From assembly GCF_003111645.1 (NCBI RefSeq), contig NZ_CP022187.1, forward strand, positions 3,720,001-3,784,000: a DNA stretch of 64,000 bases, in the 5' to 3' direction. The notes beneath the pieces are model-generated. The model was given only the letters and a program-made list of their open reading frames with translations. It was not told where the DNA came from and did not search any database. Position 1 is the first letter of the stretch. Every line of letters begins with the position of its first letter. A program made the position numbers and the translations under genes. Origin of the DNA: Parazoarcus communis (GTDB lineage: Bacteria > Pseudomonadota > Gammaproteobacteria > Burkholderiales > Rhodocyclaceae). Of this stretch, positions 28,165-38,823 are shown piece by piece.

Positions 28165-29073
28165 TCAGCGCTGCTCGCCCCGCGCAGCAAGGTAGATTCC
28201 CACCAGCAGCAGGCTGAAGCCGACGAACTGCAGTGGCGCGAAGCCCTCGCCGAAGATGATGAAGGCGAGGATTGCGCTCCCTACCGGCTCGCCCAGCGTC
28301 ACCACCGCAATGAAGGTGGCCGAGACGTAGCGCAGCGACCAGTTGTAGGACGTGTGCCCCAGCAACTGCGGGCCGAGCGCCATGCCCAGCAGCACCAGCC
28401 AGGCCATGCTCGAGTGCGCGAACAGGCTGACGCCGCCGATGTTGCTGGCGGCAAACAGGAACAGGCCTGCCGCACCGTAGGCGAGCCAGATGTAGGCCGA
28501 CAGGCCCAGCCCTGCGCGCAGCCGGCGCCCGATCAGCAGATAGGCGGAAAAGCACCAGCTGCCGGCCAGCGCCAGCATGTTGCCCAGCATCGGATCGCTG
28601 CCCACGCCAACGCTCTGGCTGTCACTCCAGAAGATGAACAGGCTGCCCGCCAGCGACAGCGCGATGCCGCCAATCATCATCAGGCCCGGCCGCTCGCGAA
28701 ACAGCACGAAGGAGGCGATGCCGATCCACAGCGGATTGGTGGTCACCAGCGCCGTGCTCGAGGCCACCGAGGTGTACTCCAGCGAGCTGATCCAGGTGGC
28801 GAAGTGCAGCGCCAGGAAGAAGCCTGCGGCGACGGCCATCAGCATCTGACGGCCGCTCAGTCGTGCCAGATCCTGCCGCGACTGCATCAGCGCGATCGGG
28901 GTCACGATGATGGCCGCCAGGCCCAGGCGCCAGGTCGCCACCGCCAGCGAGCTCACGCCCTCGGCCTGCGCCAGGCGCGCCAGCACCGCACCGAAGGAAA
29001 TCGCCGTCAGGCCGATACCGAGCACGACGAAGGGCAGCCATCGTGCCGGTGCTGCCGTCGTGGTGTCGCTCAA
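28165..29073 (-). CDS. EamA/DMT-family transporter linked to the liv operon
   Basis: A 302-residue protein with ten predicted membrane helices in two EamA repeats (first repeat from about residue 12, second from about 155). The DMT family exports amino acids and other metabolites. It starts at TTG 29073, which overlaps the livF stop (TTGA) with GGAGG a few bases upstream, so it is translationally coupled to livF. That suggests an export valve for the same or related amino acids; this is inference. Substrate specificity cannot be read from the sequence. Confidence 0.85.
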   Translation of the reverse strand: MSDTTTAAPARWLPFVVLGIGLTAISFGAVLARLAQAEGVSSLAVATWRLGLAAIIVTPIALMQSRQDLARLSGRQMLMAVAAGFFLALHFATWISSLEYTSVASSTALVTTNPLWIGIASFVLFRERPGLMMIGGIALSLAGSLFIFWSDSQSVGVGSDPMLGNMLALAGSWCFSAYLLIGRRLRAGLGLSAYIWLAYGAAGLFLFAASNIGGVSLFAHSSMAWLVLLGMALGPQLLGHTSYNWSLRYVSATFIAVVTLGEPVGSAILAFIIFGEGFAPLQFVGFSLLLVGIYLAARGEQR

Positions 29074-29789
29074 GCGTGGCCTCCGCCTTCAAGGTAGGCC
29101 GCACGCACTTCCGGGCTGGCGAGCAGTTCGGCCCCGGTGCCGGACAGCGTGATCTCGCCATGCTGCAGCACGTAGGCACGATGCGCGACCTTCAGCGCCT
29201 GGTTGGCGTTCTGCTCCACCAGCAGGATGGTCATGCCGTGATCCTGATTGAGTTCGCGCACGATCTGGAAGATGCGGCGAATGTAGATCGGCGCCAGGCC
29301 GAGCGAGGGTTCGTCGAGCAGCAGCAGCTTGGGGCGGCTCATCAGCGCGCGGCCGATGGCGAGCATCTGCTGCTCGCCGCCCGACAGCGTGCCGGCGCGC
29401 TGCGACAGGCGCTCCTGCAGGATGGGGAACATCGCATAGACGCGGGCGATGTCGGCCTCGTAGTTGGCCGGGTCGGCCTGTGCTGCACCGATCTGCAGGT
29501 TCTCCAGCACCGTCATGCGCGGAAAGATGCGCCGCCCTTCAGGTACCAGCGCAATGCCGCGGCGGGCAATGTCGTGCGTGTGCAGGTGGGTGATGTCCTC
29601 GCCGTCGAACACGATGCGCCCGGCCGAGGCCTGGGGCCTGCCGAACAGGCTCATCATCAGCGTCGATTTGCCGGCGCCGTTGGCGCCGATCAGGGTGACG
29701 ATCTCGCCCACCTGCACTTCCACATCGATGCCGTGCAGGGCGTGGATGTGGCCGTAGTGGGCGTGAACCCCTTCCATTGTCAGCATCAT
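29070..29789 (-). CDS. livF: Branched-chain amino acid ABC transporter ATP-binding protein LivF
   Basis: A 239-residue ABC ATPase. Walker A is GANGAGKST (about residues 34-42), the signature LSGGEQQ near 135, and Walker [14 protein letters not shown] near 155; ILLVEQN contains the switch region. The [10 protein letters not shown] and EGRRIFPRM segments are characteristic of LivF. It pairs with LivG to drive import through LivHM. Its ATG overlaps the livG stop (ATGA). Confidence 0.94.
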   Translation of the reverse strand: MMLTMEGVHAHYGHIHALHGIDVEVQVGEIVTLIGANGAGKSTLMMSLFGRPQASAGRIVFDGEDITHLHTHDIARRGIALVPEGRRIFPRMTVLENLQIGAAQADPANYEADIARVYAMFPILQERLSQRAGTLSGGEQQMLAIGRALMSRPKLLLLDEPSLGLAPIYIRRIFQIVRELNQDHGMTILLVEQNANQALKVAHRAYVLQHGEITLSGTGAELLASPEVRAAYLEGGGHA

Positions 29790-30606
29790 GCTGCGATCCC
29801 TCCGGACGCTTCGTCCTCGTCGTCTTCGCCAAGGTAGGCCTTGATCACATGCGGGTCGTTCTGCACCTTTTCGGGCGACCCCTCGGCGATCTTGCGGCCA
29901 TAGTTGATTACGCAGATATGGTCGGAAACGTTCATGACCACGCTCATGTCGTGTTCGATCAGCAGAATGGCAATGCCCATTTCACCGCTCAGGTAGAGCA
30001 GCAGTTCATTGAGCTCGGCCGATTCGCGCGGGTTGAGACCGGCTGCCGGCTCGTCCAGGCACAACAGCACCGGATTGACGCACAGCGCGCGCGCGATCTC
30101 GATCCGGCGCTGGATGCCGTAGGGCAGGTCGCCCGCAGCGTGGTCGGCGAACTGCTCGAGCTTGAGACGCCGCAACCAGGTCTCGGCGCGCGCCATCGCC
30201 TCGCCTTCCGCCTTGCGATAGCCGGGCAGCGCGAAGATGCCGGCGATGGAAAACTTCGACGCGCGCTGCAGCACGTTGTGCTGGGCGACGATCAGGTTCT
30301 CCAGCACCGTCATCTTGGGGAACAGGCGAATGTTCTGGAAGGTCCTCACCACCTGGGCGTCACGCGCAACGCGATGACTGGGCAGTGACTCCAGACGGAT
30401 CTCGCCGCGGCTCGGGTGGTTCAGGCGCAGGGTACCGGTGGTCGGTTTGTAGAAGCCGGTCAGACAGTTGAACAGGGTCGTCTTGCCGGCGCCATTGGGG
30501 CCGATGATGCCGGTGATCTTGTTCGCCGGTACTTCCAGCGAAAGCTGGTCGATCGCGGTCAGGCCGCCGAATCGCATCGTCAGTTCGCGCACGGATAGCA
30601 GCGTGC

Positions 30607-30610
<4 letters not shown>
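29786..30610 (-). CDS. livG: Branched-chain amino acid ABC transporter ATP-binding protein LivG
   Basis: A 274-residue ABC ATPase. Walker A is GPNGAGKTT, and GFYKPTTGT follows as in LivG. The signature is LPYGIQRRIEIARAL, typical for LivG in place of LSGG. Walker B is LLCLDEPAAGLNP and the switch His is in LLIEHDMSVVM. The C-terminus is acidic (EDDEDEAS). The ATG at 30610 overlaps the livM stop (ATGA). Confidence 0.94.
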
Positions 30611-31937
<1,327 letters not shown>

Positions 31938-31938
<1 letters not shown>

Positions 31939-32852
31939 CACACCTTCTCCACTTCAGGCCGGCCAAGCAGGCCAGAGGGGCGCAGCATCAGGACCAGACA
32001 CAGGATGGCGAAGGTCGCCACGTCCTTGTACTCTGCCCACAGATAAGCCGACCAGAAGGATTCGATGAGGCCGATCAGCAAGCCGCCCAGCATCGCCCCC
32101 GGCAGCGAGCCGATGCCGCCCAGCACCGCTGCGGTGAAGGCCTTGATGCCGGCCAGAAAGCCGATGTAGAAGTCGATCACGCCGTAATACACCGTCACCA
32201 TCACCCCGGCCACGGCGGCGAGCGAGGCGCCGAGCATGAATGTGAAGGAGATGGTGCGATCGACGTTGATGCCGAGCAGCGAGGCCATGGTGCGGTCCTG
32301 TTCGCAGGAGCGCTGCTGGCGGCCGAAGGGGGTCTGCGTGATGAGCCAGGTGAAGGCGACCATCATGACCACGGTGACCGCGATGATCATGAGCTGGCTC
32401 CAGCCGATCTGCACGGTGAAGTCGGGGGTGGACCAGACCTCGAAGCCGCCTTCGATGACGGGCGGGATCGGTTTGACCCGCGCACCCTGAGTCAGCTGTA
32501 CGGCGTTCTGCAGGAAGATCGACATACCGATGGCCGAGATCAGCGGGGCCAGCCGGGTCGAGCCGCGCAGCGGGCGATAGGCGATGCGCTCCACCGCCCA
32601 GCCGTAGGCAGAGGTGAAGAAGATCGACACGATGAGGACGAAGGTCAGCGCGAGCGGAATCGAGGTGACGTCGGCTGCTGCGAGCAGCGTGAACGCGGTG
32701 ACGGCGATGAAGGCGCTGACCATGAAAATGTCGCCGTGGGCGAAATTGATCATGCCGATGATGCCGTACACCATCGTGTAGCCGATCGCGATCAGCCCGT
32801 ACATCGAGCCGAGCGTGAGGCCGTTGATAAGTTGTTGCAGTGCGTAGGCCAC
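31938..32852 (-). CDS. livH: Branched-chain amino acid ABC transporter permease LivH
   Basis: A 304-residue permease with about eight membrane helices. The N-terminus ALQQLINGLTLGSMYGLIAIGYTMVYGIIGMINFAHGDIFM is diagnostic for LivH. The ATPase-contacting loop is at QDRTMASLLGINVDRTISFTF, and GGIGSLPGAMLGGLLIGLIES near the C-terminus is also conserved. The start is GTG 32852 (CCGGAGATACC upstream); no ATG fits. It is separated from livK by a 188-bp gap with three hairpins. Confidence 0.92.
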
Positions 32853-32944
32853 GGTATCTCCGGGAGTGTCGTTGCGCGACGGCTTGCCGCCGTTCGAATG
32901 CGGCTGCCGTGCGCAGCTTGTGATTTTGTTCGCCCTGTCTGCGA

Positions 32945-33032
32945 CGCGGCAGCACATGCGTGCTGCCGCGCTTCAGTCACAGGGCGGAGACACCGGCCCG
33001 AAGACCGGTGTCACGCACCGCCCGGTGGGCGG
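32945..33032 (-). other. Three hairpins between livK and livH
   Basis: Three perfect inverted repeats lie in 88 bp: 33018-33032 (CCGCCC/GGGCGG), 32989-33012 (GACACCGG/CCGGTGTC) and 32945-32970 (CGCGGCAGCA/TGCTGCCGCG). None is followed by a T-run on the minus strand. They probably protect the livK mRNA 3' end or attenuate read-through, so that the binding protein is made in excess over the permeases. Confidence 0.6.
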
Positions 33033-33040
33033 GATCGCGA

Positions 33041-34135
33041 TTACTTCGCGTAGTCGTACTTTCCGTCTTTCCACTGATAGACGACAAAGCCCGGTGCCTT
33101 CTGGTCCCCCTTGGCGTCGAAGGACAGGTCGCCGATCACGGTCTTGAAGGTGCCGCCGCGCATGGTCTTTTCCAGGGCCGAGTACTTGGTGCTCTTGGCC
33201 TGGGTTGCGGTCTGCTCGAACAGCTGCATCGCGGCATAGGCGTACATCACGTAGCCTTCAGGCTCGATCTTCGCGGCGCGGAACTTCTCCACGATCGGGG
33301 CTGCGTCCGGGTTCTTGCGCGGGTCGGGCGAGAACGTGAACATCACGTTGTCGGCTGCGGGGCCGGCAGCGGTGACCAGCTCGGAGTTGGTCATGGTGTC
33401 GCCGCCCATCACCGTGAGCTGCAGGCCGACCTGCTGGGCCTGACGCAGGATCAGCGCCACTTCGGTGTGGTAGCCGCCGTAGGCCAGCACTTCGACGCCG
33501 GCCTGCTTGAGCTTGGTGACGATGCCGGAGTAATCCTTTTCGCCCGCGGTGATCGACTCGCGCAGCACCGGCTTGGCACCCTTGGCCGTCATGGCCTTGG
33601 CGATCTCGTCGGCGAGGCCCTTGCCGTAGGCGCTCTTGTCGTCGAGTACGGCGATCTTCTTGCCCTTGAACTTGGTGGCCAGATAGTCGCCGGCAACGAG
33701 GCCCTGCTGGTCGTCACGACCCATGATGCGGAACACGTTCTTGAGACCGCGCTCGGTGACCTGCGGGTTGGTCGATACGGTCGCCATCAGGATGTCGGAT
33801 TCGTTGTAGACATCGGAGGCCGGAATCGTCGAGCTCGAGCACCAGTGACCGTGCATGAAGACGATGTTGCGATTGACCATGGTGTTGGCCACCGAGACGG
33901 CCTGCTTCGGGTCGCAGGCATCGTCGCCGACTTCCAGCTTCAGCTTCTCGCCCAGCACACCGCCGCGGGCGTTGATGTCGGCAATGGCCATTTCCGCACC
34001 CTTGCGGATCTGGTCGCCGGCCGACGCGTACTGGCCGGACATCGGGCCGGCGATGGCGACGGTCAGGTCGGCCAGCGCAGGAGTGGACAGGGCGCCGAAG
34101 GCGATGCAGGCAGTGGCGAGCAGGGTTTTTTTCAT
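33041..34135 (-). CDS. livK: Branched-chain amino acid ABC transporter substrate-binding protein
   Basis: A 364-residue periplasmic binding protein. The signal peptide is MKKTLLATACIAFGALSTPALA. The mature protein is a type I binding protein of the Leu/Ile/Val family: LTVAIAGPMSGQYASAGDQIRKGAEMAIADINARGGV is typical, followed by FMHGHWCSSSTIPASDVY for the amino acid site. GAGGAGATCACCC precedes the ATG. It is the first gene of livKHMGF. A 44-nt hairpin sits just upstream. The exact amino acid bound cannot be read from sequence. Confidence 0.93.
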   Translation of the reverse strand: MKKTLLATACIAFGALSTPALADLTVAIAGPMSGQYASAGDQIRKGAEMAIADINARGGVLGEKLKLEVGDDACDPKQAVSVANTMVNRNIVFMHGHWCSSSTIPASDVYNESDILMATVSTNPQVTERGLKNVFRIMGRDDQQGLVAGDYLATKFKGKKIAVLDDKSAYGKGLADEIAKAMTAKGAKPVLRESITAGEKDYSGIVTKLKQAGVEVLAYGGYHTEVALILRQAQQVGLQLTVMGGDTMTNSELVTAAGPAADNVMFTFSPDPRKNPDAAPIVEKFRAAKIEPEGYVMYAYAAMQLFEQTATQAKSTKYSALEKTMRGGTFKTVIGDLSFDAKGDQKAPGFVVYQWKDGKYDYAK

Positions 34136-34178
34136 GGGTGATCTCCTCTTTTGCAGTGGTTCTACTGGTACTGCGTGG

Positions 34179-34222
34179 TTACGGGACTTGTGCGGGCACC
34201 ATCGCCCGCGCAGGTCCCGTAA
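34179..34222. other. 44-nt long-stem hairpin upstream of livK
   Basis: Two 19-nt arms pair with only two non-Watson-Crick positions, around a 6-nt loop (ACCATC). It lies between the putA stop and the livK start, about 44 bp before livK. Neither side has a T-run, so it is not a standard terminator. It could stop or slow read-through from putA, or fold in the livK leader. A second small dyad (CGGATT/AATCCG, 34236-34252) lies closer to putA. Confidence 0.65.
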
Positions 34223-34277
34223 GTTAAGTCAGGCGCGGATTAAAACAATCCGTGTCTGCCCTAGTTCTTCAGGTTCG

Positions 34278-37200
34278 TCATGCGCCCATTGCCATGAGAC
34301 TGGCATTGCCGCCGGCTGCAGCCGTGTTGATGCTGAGCGTGCGTTCATGGACTAGCGTGCTCGGGTCGTACTCCGGTTCCGGCTGCACCAGTGCCACCAG
34401 CGGTCCGTCACGCTCGGACAGGCGTTTGCGCCAGGTGTCGGCTTCCGGTTCGGTGCCGTCGAACAGCAATGCGCCGAAGGGGGCTTCGAGCCACTTCTCG
34501 TCCACGCTCACCTGGCTGGCAACCGCAGGGGGCAGGCATTGCTGCAGGCGCCCGATCAAGGGGCTGTCGGCGAACACGATGCGGTTGCCGGTCGCAACCG
34601 CGGCAAGAATCTGATGCAGGTAGCCGGCACAGCTGTCGGCCGCACCCGCGAGCAGGCCGCGGGGCTCGAAGCGCAGACTGTTGTCCTCGCCCGTGGGCCC
34701 GGGAAGCACGAGGCGCAGGCCCGCCAGCCGGCGTTCCCGGTAGGCATCCGCGCGGTCGCGCAGCACGGCGATGTCGTCGCCTTCGATCAGTGCGCGTGCA
34801 TCGCCTTCGAGCCAGTCCACAAAGCTGCGGAAGGCCTCGCTGTCGGCCGTCTGGCCAGCGCCCTCAAGCATCGGTCCGGGGCTGCGTCGCAACAGGCGAT
34901 GCAGGTACAGCGGGCCGCCCGCCTTGGGGCCGGTACCCGACAGGCCTTCGCCACCAAAAGGCTGCACGCCGACCACGGCGCCGATGATGTTGCGGTTCAC
35001 ATAGAGGTTGCCGACATGGGCGCGCTCCGCGACGCGCGCGATGGTTTCGTCGATGCGCGAATGCACACCCATGGTCAGGCCGTAGCCGCTGGCGTTGATG
35101 GCGTCGATCAGACGGTCGAAGTCGGCGACGCGGTAACGCAGCACATGCAGAATGGGGCCGAACTGCTCGCGTCCGAGTTCGCCCATGCTACCGATCTCGA
35201 TGATGGTCGGGGCGACGAAACTGCCCTTGCTGCAGGCATCCGGCAGCGCGAGCCGGGTGATGCGCGCGCCTGCGAGCTGCATGGCGCTGACGTGGCGCTC
35301 GAGTCCCTCGCGGGCCTCGGCATCGATCACCGGGCCGATATCGGTGCGGACATCGGCCGGATCGCCGATGCTGAGTTCGCGCAGCGCGCCCTGCAGCATG
35401 TTGAGAATGCCGTCGGCGACGTCCTCCTGCACACACAGCACGCGCAGTGCGGAGCAGCGCTGGCCGGCCGAATCGAAGCTGGAGGCGAGGATATCGACCA
35501 CCACCTGCTCGGCAAGCGCGGTGGAGTCCACGATCATCGCGTTCTGCCCGCCGGTTTCCGCGATCAGCGGGATGTTCCCGCCCCGTGCGGCGAGGTTGCG
35601 CTTGATCAGGCGTGCCACCTCGGTCGAGCCGGTGAACATCACGGCGCGCACGCGCGGATCTGATACCAGTGCCGCACCAACGGTTTCGCCGCGGCCCGGC
35701 AGCAGCTGCAGCGCCGCAGCGGGGATGCCGGCTTCGTGGAAGAGGCGTACGGCGGCGGCGGCAATCAGCGGCGTCTGCTCGGCAGGCTTGGCCAGCACCG
35801 GGTTGCCTGCAGCCAGCGCAGCCGAAACCTGGCCGCTGAAGATGGCCAGCGGGAAGTTCCACGGGCTGATGCACAGCACCGGACCGAGTGCCGCATGGGT
35901 GCCGTTGTCGAACCTGCGCGCCTCTTCGGCGTAGTAGCGGCAGAAATCGACTGCTTCGCGCAGCTCTGCCACCGCGTTGGACCAGGATTTTCCGGCTTCG
36001 CGCACGGTCAGCGCCAGCAGCGCGCTGGCATCGCGTTCCAGCAGCGCCGCAGCGCGTACCAGGCAGTCCGCACGTTCGCCGGGGGCGAGGGTTGCCCAGG
36101 CCGTGGCAACCTCGGCTGCAGCGGCGAGTGCGGCTTCGATATCGTCCTTGCCGGCTTCGATGACATGGCCGACGACATCGGCGTGATCCGCAGGATTTCG
36201 CACCGTTGCACCGGTCGCGGTTGCGGCGTGGGCGCCTGCCACCATCGGGGCGGCGAAGTGGGGCTGGCTGCGGCTTGCCACCAGTGCGGCAGCGATCCGT
36301 TCGCGCACCGGTTCGCTCGCCAGGTCGACGCCGGCGGCGTTGAGCCTGCAGGCGCCGTAAAGCTCGGCCGGCAGCGGAATGCGGGGGTGAGGGGCGCCGC
36401 CAAGGCGCTCCGCCTCTTCGACCGGATCTGCGATCAGTTCCTCGATCGGCACGTTCTCGTCCACGATGCGATTGACGAAGCTGGTGTTGGCGCCGTTTTC
36501 GAGCAGCCGGCGGACGAGGTAGGCGAGCAGGGTCTCGTGGCTGCCGACCGGGGCGTAGATGCGCACCAGGCGACGGCGATCCGGGTTGCCGACGATCTGG
36601 TCGTACAGCGGCTCACCCATGCCGTGCAGGCACTGGAACTCGTAGTTGCCGGTCTGGTAGTCGGGCCCGGCAAGGTTGAAGATCGCCGCCAGCGTGTGTG
36701 CGTTGTGGGTGGCGAACTGCGGGTAGATCACATCGCGGGCGCCAAGCAGGCGTTTGGCGCAGGCGAGGTAGGCGACGTCGGTGTAGACCTTGCGGGTGTA
36801 GACCGGATAGCCATCCATGCCGTCGATCTGGGCGCGCTTGATCTCGGCATCCCAGTAGGCGCCCTTGACCAGGCGCACCATCATGCGCCGACCGCTGCGA
36901 CGGGCAAGTTCGATGATCCAGTCGAGCACGAAGGGCGCGCGCTTCTGGTAGGCCTGCACGACAAAGCCGAGCCCCTGCCAGTCACCCAGCTCGGGGTCCA
37001 GGGCCAGGGCTTCGAGCAGGTCGAGCGACAGGTCGAGGCGGTCGGCTTCCTCTGCATCGATGTTGAGACCGATGTCGTACTTGCACGCCAGCATGCACAG
37101 CGACTTCAGCCGCGGCAGCAACTCGGCCAGCGTGCGCTCGCGCTGCGACCAGACGTAGCGCGGATGCAGCGCCGAGAGCTTGACCGAGATGCCGTTGCCG

Positions 37201-37946
37201 TCGACCACGCCGCGTCCTGCGGCGGCCTTGCCGATGGCGTGAATGGCGGTTTCGTACGCGATGAGGTAGCGATGTGCGTCGTCTGCCGTCATCGCCGCTT
37301 CGCCCAGCATGTCGAAGGAGTAGCGGTAGCCGCGCTTTTCGGTCGCGCGGCCGCGCTCCAGCGCCTCTTCGATGTCGCGCCCGGTGACGAACTGCTCGCC
37401 CAGCATGCGCATCGCCAGGTCCATGCCCTTGCGGATCAGCGGTTCGCCGCCGCGGCTGAGCATGCGGTTGAGCGCGGTAGACAGGTTCTTCTCGCTGCTC
37501 GTCGACACCAGTCTGCCAGTGATGAGCAGGCCCCAGGTCGCGGCATTGACGAACAGGGAGGGGCTGTTGCCGATGTGGGCGCGCCAGTTGCCTTTCGCCA
37601 GCTTGTCGCGAATCAGGCGGTCGGCGGTGGCCTTGTCCGGCACCCGCAGCAGGGCTTCGGCGAGACACATCAATGCCACGCCTTCCTGGCTCGACAGCGA
37701 GAATTCCTTCATCAGCGCGTCGACGCCGCTCGAGCGGCTGCGCTTGTTGCGCAGGCCGGCCACGAGTTGATGTGCCATGTCGTGGGTACGTGTCTGCAAC
37801 CCCGCTTCCATCCGTGCCTCGGAGATCCGCTCCGGCATGCACTCGGGTTCCGGCGTGCGCCATGCGGTGTCGATGCGCTTGCGCAGGGCGGAGCGCGGCT
37901 CGACTGGCAAGGCTGCGGTTTCAGGCTGGAACTCGGGCTGGGTCAC
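34278..37946 (-). CDS. putA: Bifunctional proline dehydrogenase / L-glutamate-gamma-semialdehyde dehydrogenase PutA
   Basis: A ~1222-residue PutA. The FAD-containing proline dehydrogenase barrel includes RMMVRLVKGAYWDAEIKRAQ and VYTRKVYTDVAYLACAKRLL and ends about residue 500. The aldehyde dehydrogenase half has GPVLCISPWNFPLAIF, the catalytic cysteine in SSFDSAGQRCSALRVL, and GLTMGVHSR. A C-terminal extension of ~230 residues follows. It oxidises proline to glutamate. The N-terminus has no ribbon-helix-helix DNA-binding domain, so it is not self-regulating like enterobacterial PutA; the divergent Lrp gene is the likely regulator. I use GTG 37946 with AGGAG upstream. Confidence 0.94.
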   Translation of the reverse strand: MTQPEFQPETAALPVEPRSALRKRIDTAWRTPEPECMPERISEARMEAGLQTRTHDMAHQLVAGLRNKRSRSSGVDALMKEFSLSSQEGVALMCLAEALLRVPDKATADRLIRDKLAKGNWRAHIGNSPSLFVNAATWGLLITGRLVSTSSEKNLSTALNRMLSRGGEPLIRKGMDLAMRMLGEQFVTGRDIEEALERGRATEKRGYRYSFDMLGEAAMTADDAHRYLIAYETAIHAIGKAAAGRGVVDGNGISVKLSALHPRYVWSQRERTLAELLPRLKSLCMLACKYDIGLNIDAEEADRLDLSLDLLEALALDPELGDWQGLGFVVQAYQKRAPFVLDWIIELARRSGRRMMVRLVKGAYWDAEIKRAQIDGMDGYPVYTRKVYTDVAYLACAKRLLGARDVIYPQFATHNAHTLAAIFNLAGPDYQTGNYEFQCLHGMGEPLYDQIVGNPDRRRLVRIYAPVGSHETLLAYLVRRLLENGANTSFVNRIVDENVPIEELIADPVEEAERLGGAPHPRIPLPAELYGACRLNAAGVDLASEPVRERIAAALVASRSQPHFAAPMVAGAHAATATGATVRNPADHADVVGHVIEAGKDDIEAALAAAAEVATAWATLAPGERADCLVRAAALLERDASALLALTVREAGKSWSNAVAELREAVDFCRYYAEEARRFDNGTHAALGPVLCISPWNFPLAIFSGQVSAALAAGNPVLAKPAEQTPLIAAAAVRLFHEAGIPAAALQLLPGRGETVGAALVSDPRVRAVMFTGSTEVARLIKRNLAARGGNIPLIAETGGQNAMIVDSTALAEQVVVDILASSFDSAGQRCSALRVLCVQEDVADGILNMLQGALRELSIGDPADVRTDIGPVIDAEAREGLERHVSAMQLAGARITRLALPDACSKGSFVAPTIIEIGSMGELGREQFGPILHVLRYRVADFDRLIDAINASGYGLTMGVHSRIDETIARVAERAHVGNLYVNRNIIGAVVGVQPFGGEGLSGTGPKAGGPLYLHRLLRRSPGPMLEGAGQTADSEAFRSFVDWLEGDARALIEGDDIAVLRDRADAYRERRLAGLRLVLPGPTGEDNSLRFEPRGLLAGAADSCAGYLHQILAAVATGNRIVFADSPLIGRLQQCLPPAVASQVSVDEKWLEAPFGALLFDGTEPEADTWRKRLSERDGPLVALVQPEPEYDPSTLVHERTLSINTAAAGGNASLMAMGA

Positions 37947-38042
37947 GACGCGTACTCCTGGTATCACGGTTCAAGGTTGTCGCTGCTACGAAGGGACATT
38001 TGCGTTTGCATGTCCGAAGTCGAATTGTTCTTGATTCAGAAT

Positions 38043-38098
38043 AGTTAATGGCTCCAAAGATGCAGTTAATACAGGCAAAATGACTTCTTTTCATTTTG
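38043..38098. promoter_or_regulatory. putA/Lrp divergent control region with direct repeats and a dyad
   Basis: The AT-rich gap between putA and the Lrp gene holds AGTTAAT twice (38043-38049 and 38064-38070), 21 bp apart (two helical turns), and an 8-bp inverted repeat CAAAATGA/TCATTTTG with a 7-bp spacer (38076-38098). These are suitable sites for a dimeric or octameric Lrp-type regulator. I could not identify -35/-10 boxes with confidence. Confidence 0.5.
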
Positions 38099-38127
38099 TC
38101 GGCAGTCGAAAAGTCTGCTGCGGTGCA

Positions 38128-38595
38128 ATGGATCGAATCGATTTGAAGATTCTGGGTGAATTGCAGGCCGATGCCCGCATCTCGATGGTGGAGCTCTCCC
38201 GGCGTGTGGGCCTGAGCAAGACGCCGTGCGCCGAACGCCTGCGGCGGCTTGAGAAGCAGGGGGTGATCCGTGGCTATCACGCGGCGCTCGACCCCGAGGC
38301 CGTGGGCGCGGCGCACATCGTCGTGGTGCAGGTGCTGCTGTCGAGCACCACGGCGCATGATCTGAAGCGATTCAACGAGGGTGTCAAGACCATTCCCGAG
38401 ATCGAGTCCTGTCACATGATCGCGGGTGACTTCGACTACCTGCTGAAGGTCCGGACGCGCGATATCGCTGAGTACCGCAAGGTGATGGGGGAGCGCATTT
38501 CCGAGCTGCCCTGTGTCAAGCAGACCCACACCTATGTGGTGATGGAGGTGGTGAAGGATGAGCGCTGCCTGCCGTTGAGCCGGGTGGACGCCTGA
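38128..38595 (+). CDS. Lrp/AsnC-family transcriptional regulator, probable proline-responsive putA activator
   Basis: A 155-residue Lrp/AsnC protein. The N-terminal helix-turn-helix is MDRIDLKILGELQADARISMVELSRRVGLSKTPCAERLRRLEKQGVI; the RAM ligand-binding domain follows with VVVQVLLSSTTAHDLKRF and CHMIAGDFDYLLKVRTRDIAEY. The VGLSKTPCxxRLRRL helix resembles PutR/BkdR-type Lrp regulators. It is divergent from putA, the arrangement seen for PutR, so proline is a reasonable guess for its ligand. I start at ATG 38128; a frame open from 38080 adds 16 residues and starts inside a dyad. Confidence 0.86.
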   Translation: MDRIDLKILGELQADARISMVELSRRVGLSKTPCAERLRRLEKQGVIRGYHAALDPEAVGAAHIVVVQVLLSSTTAHDLKRFNEGVKTIPEIESCHMIAGDFDYLLKVRTRDIAEYRKVMGERISELPCVKQTHTYVVMEVVKDERCLPLSRVDA

Positions 38596-38823
38596 GCGTG
38601 GGGGCGACTGGCCGTTCGGGCCTGTTACGGGCGCCGCGCAGGGCGGGTAGGGGCGGGCCCTTGGTGTAACATTCCGGCTGGCCCGTCCGGCCGCCTCGGG
38701 GCGCTGTCCGGATGGGGTGATGTTCCGTCTCCATGTTGGCGGCGAGCGCAGTGTGCGCCCGGTGGGGCGGACATCATCGATGAATCCCCGTGATGCAAAC
38801 CGCCCGCTCTAGGAACCCTGATA

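Noticed and set aside
34136-34277. Leucine-type attenuator with leader peptide before livK
   Set aside because: No short ORF rich in Leu, Ile or Val and no T-run after the stem.
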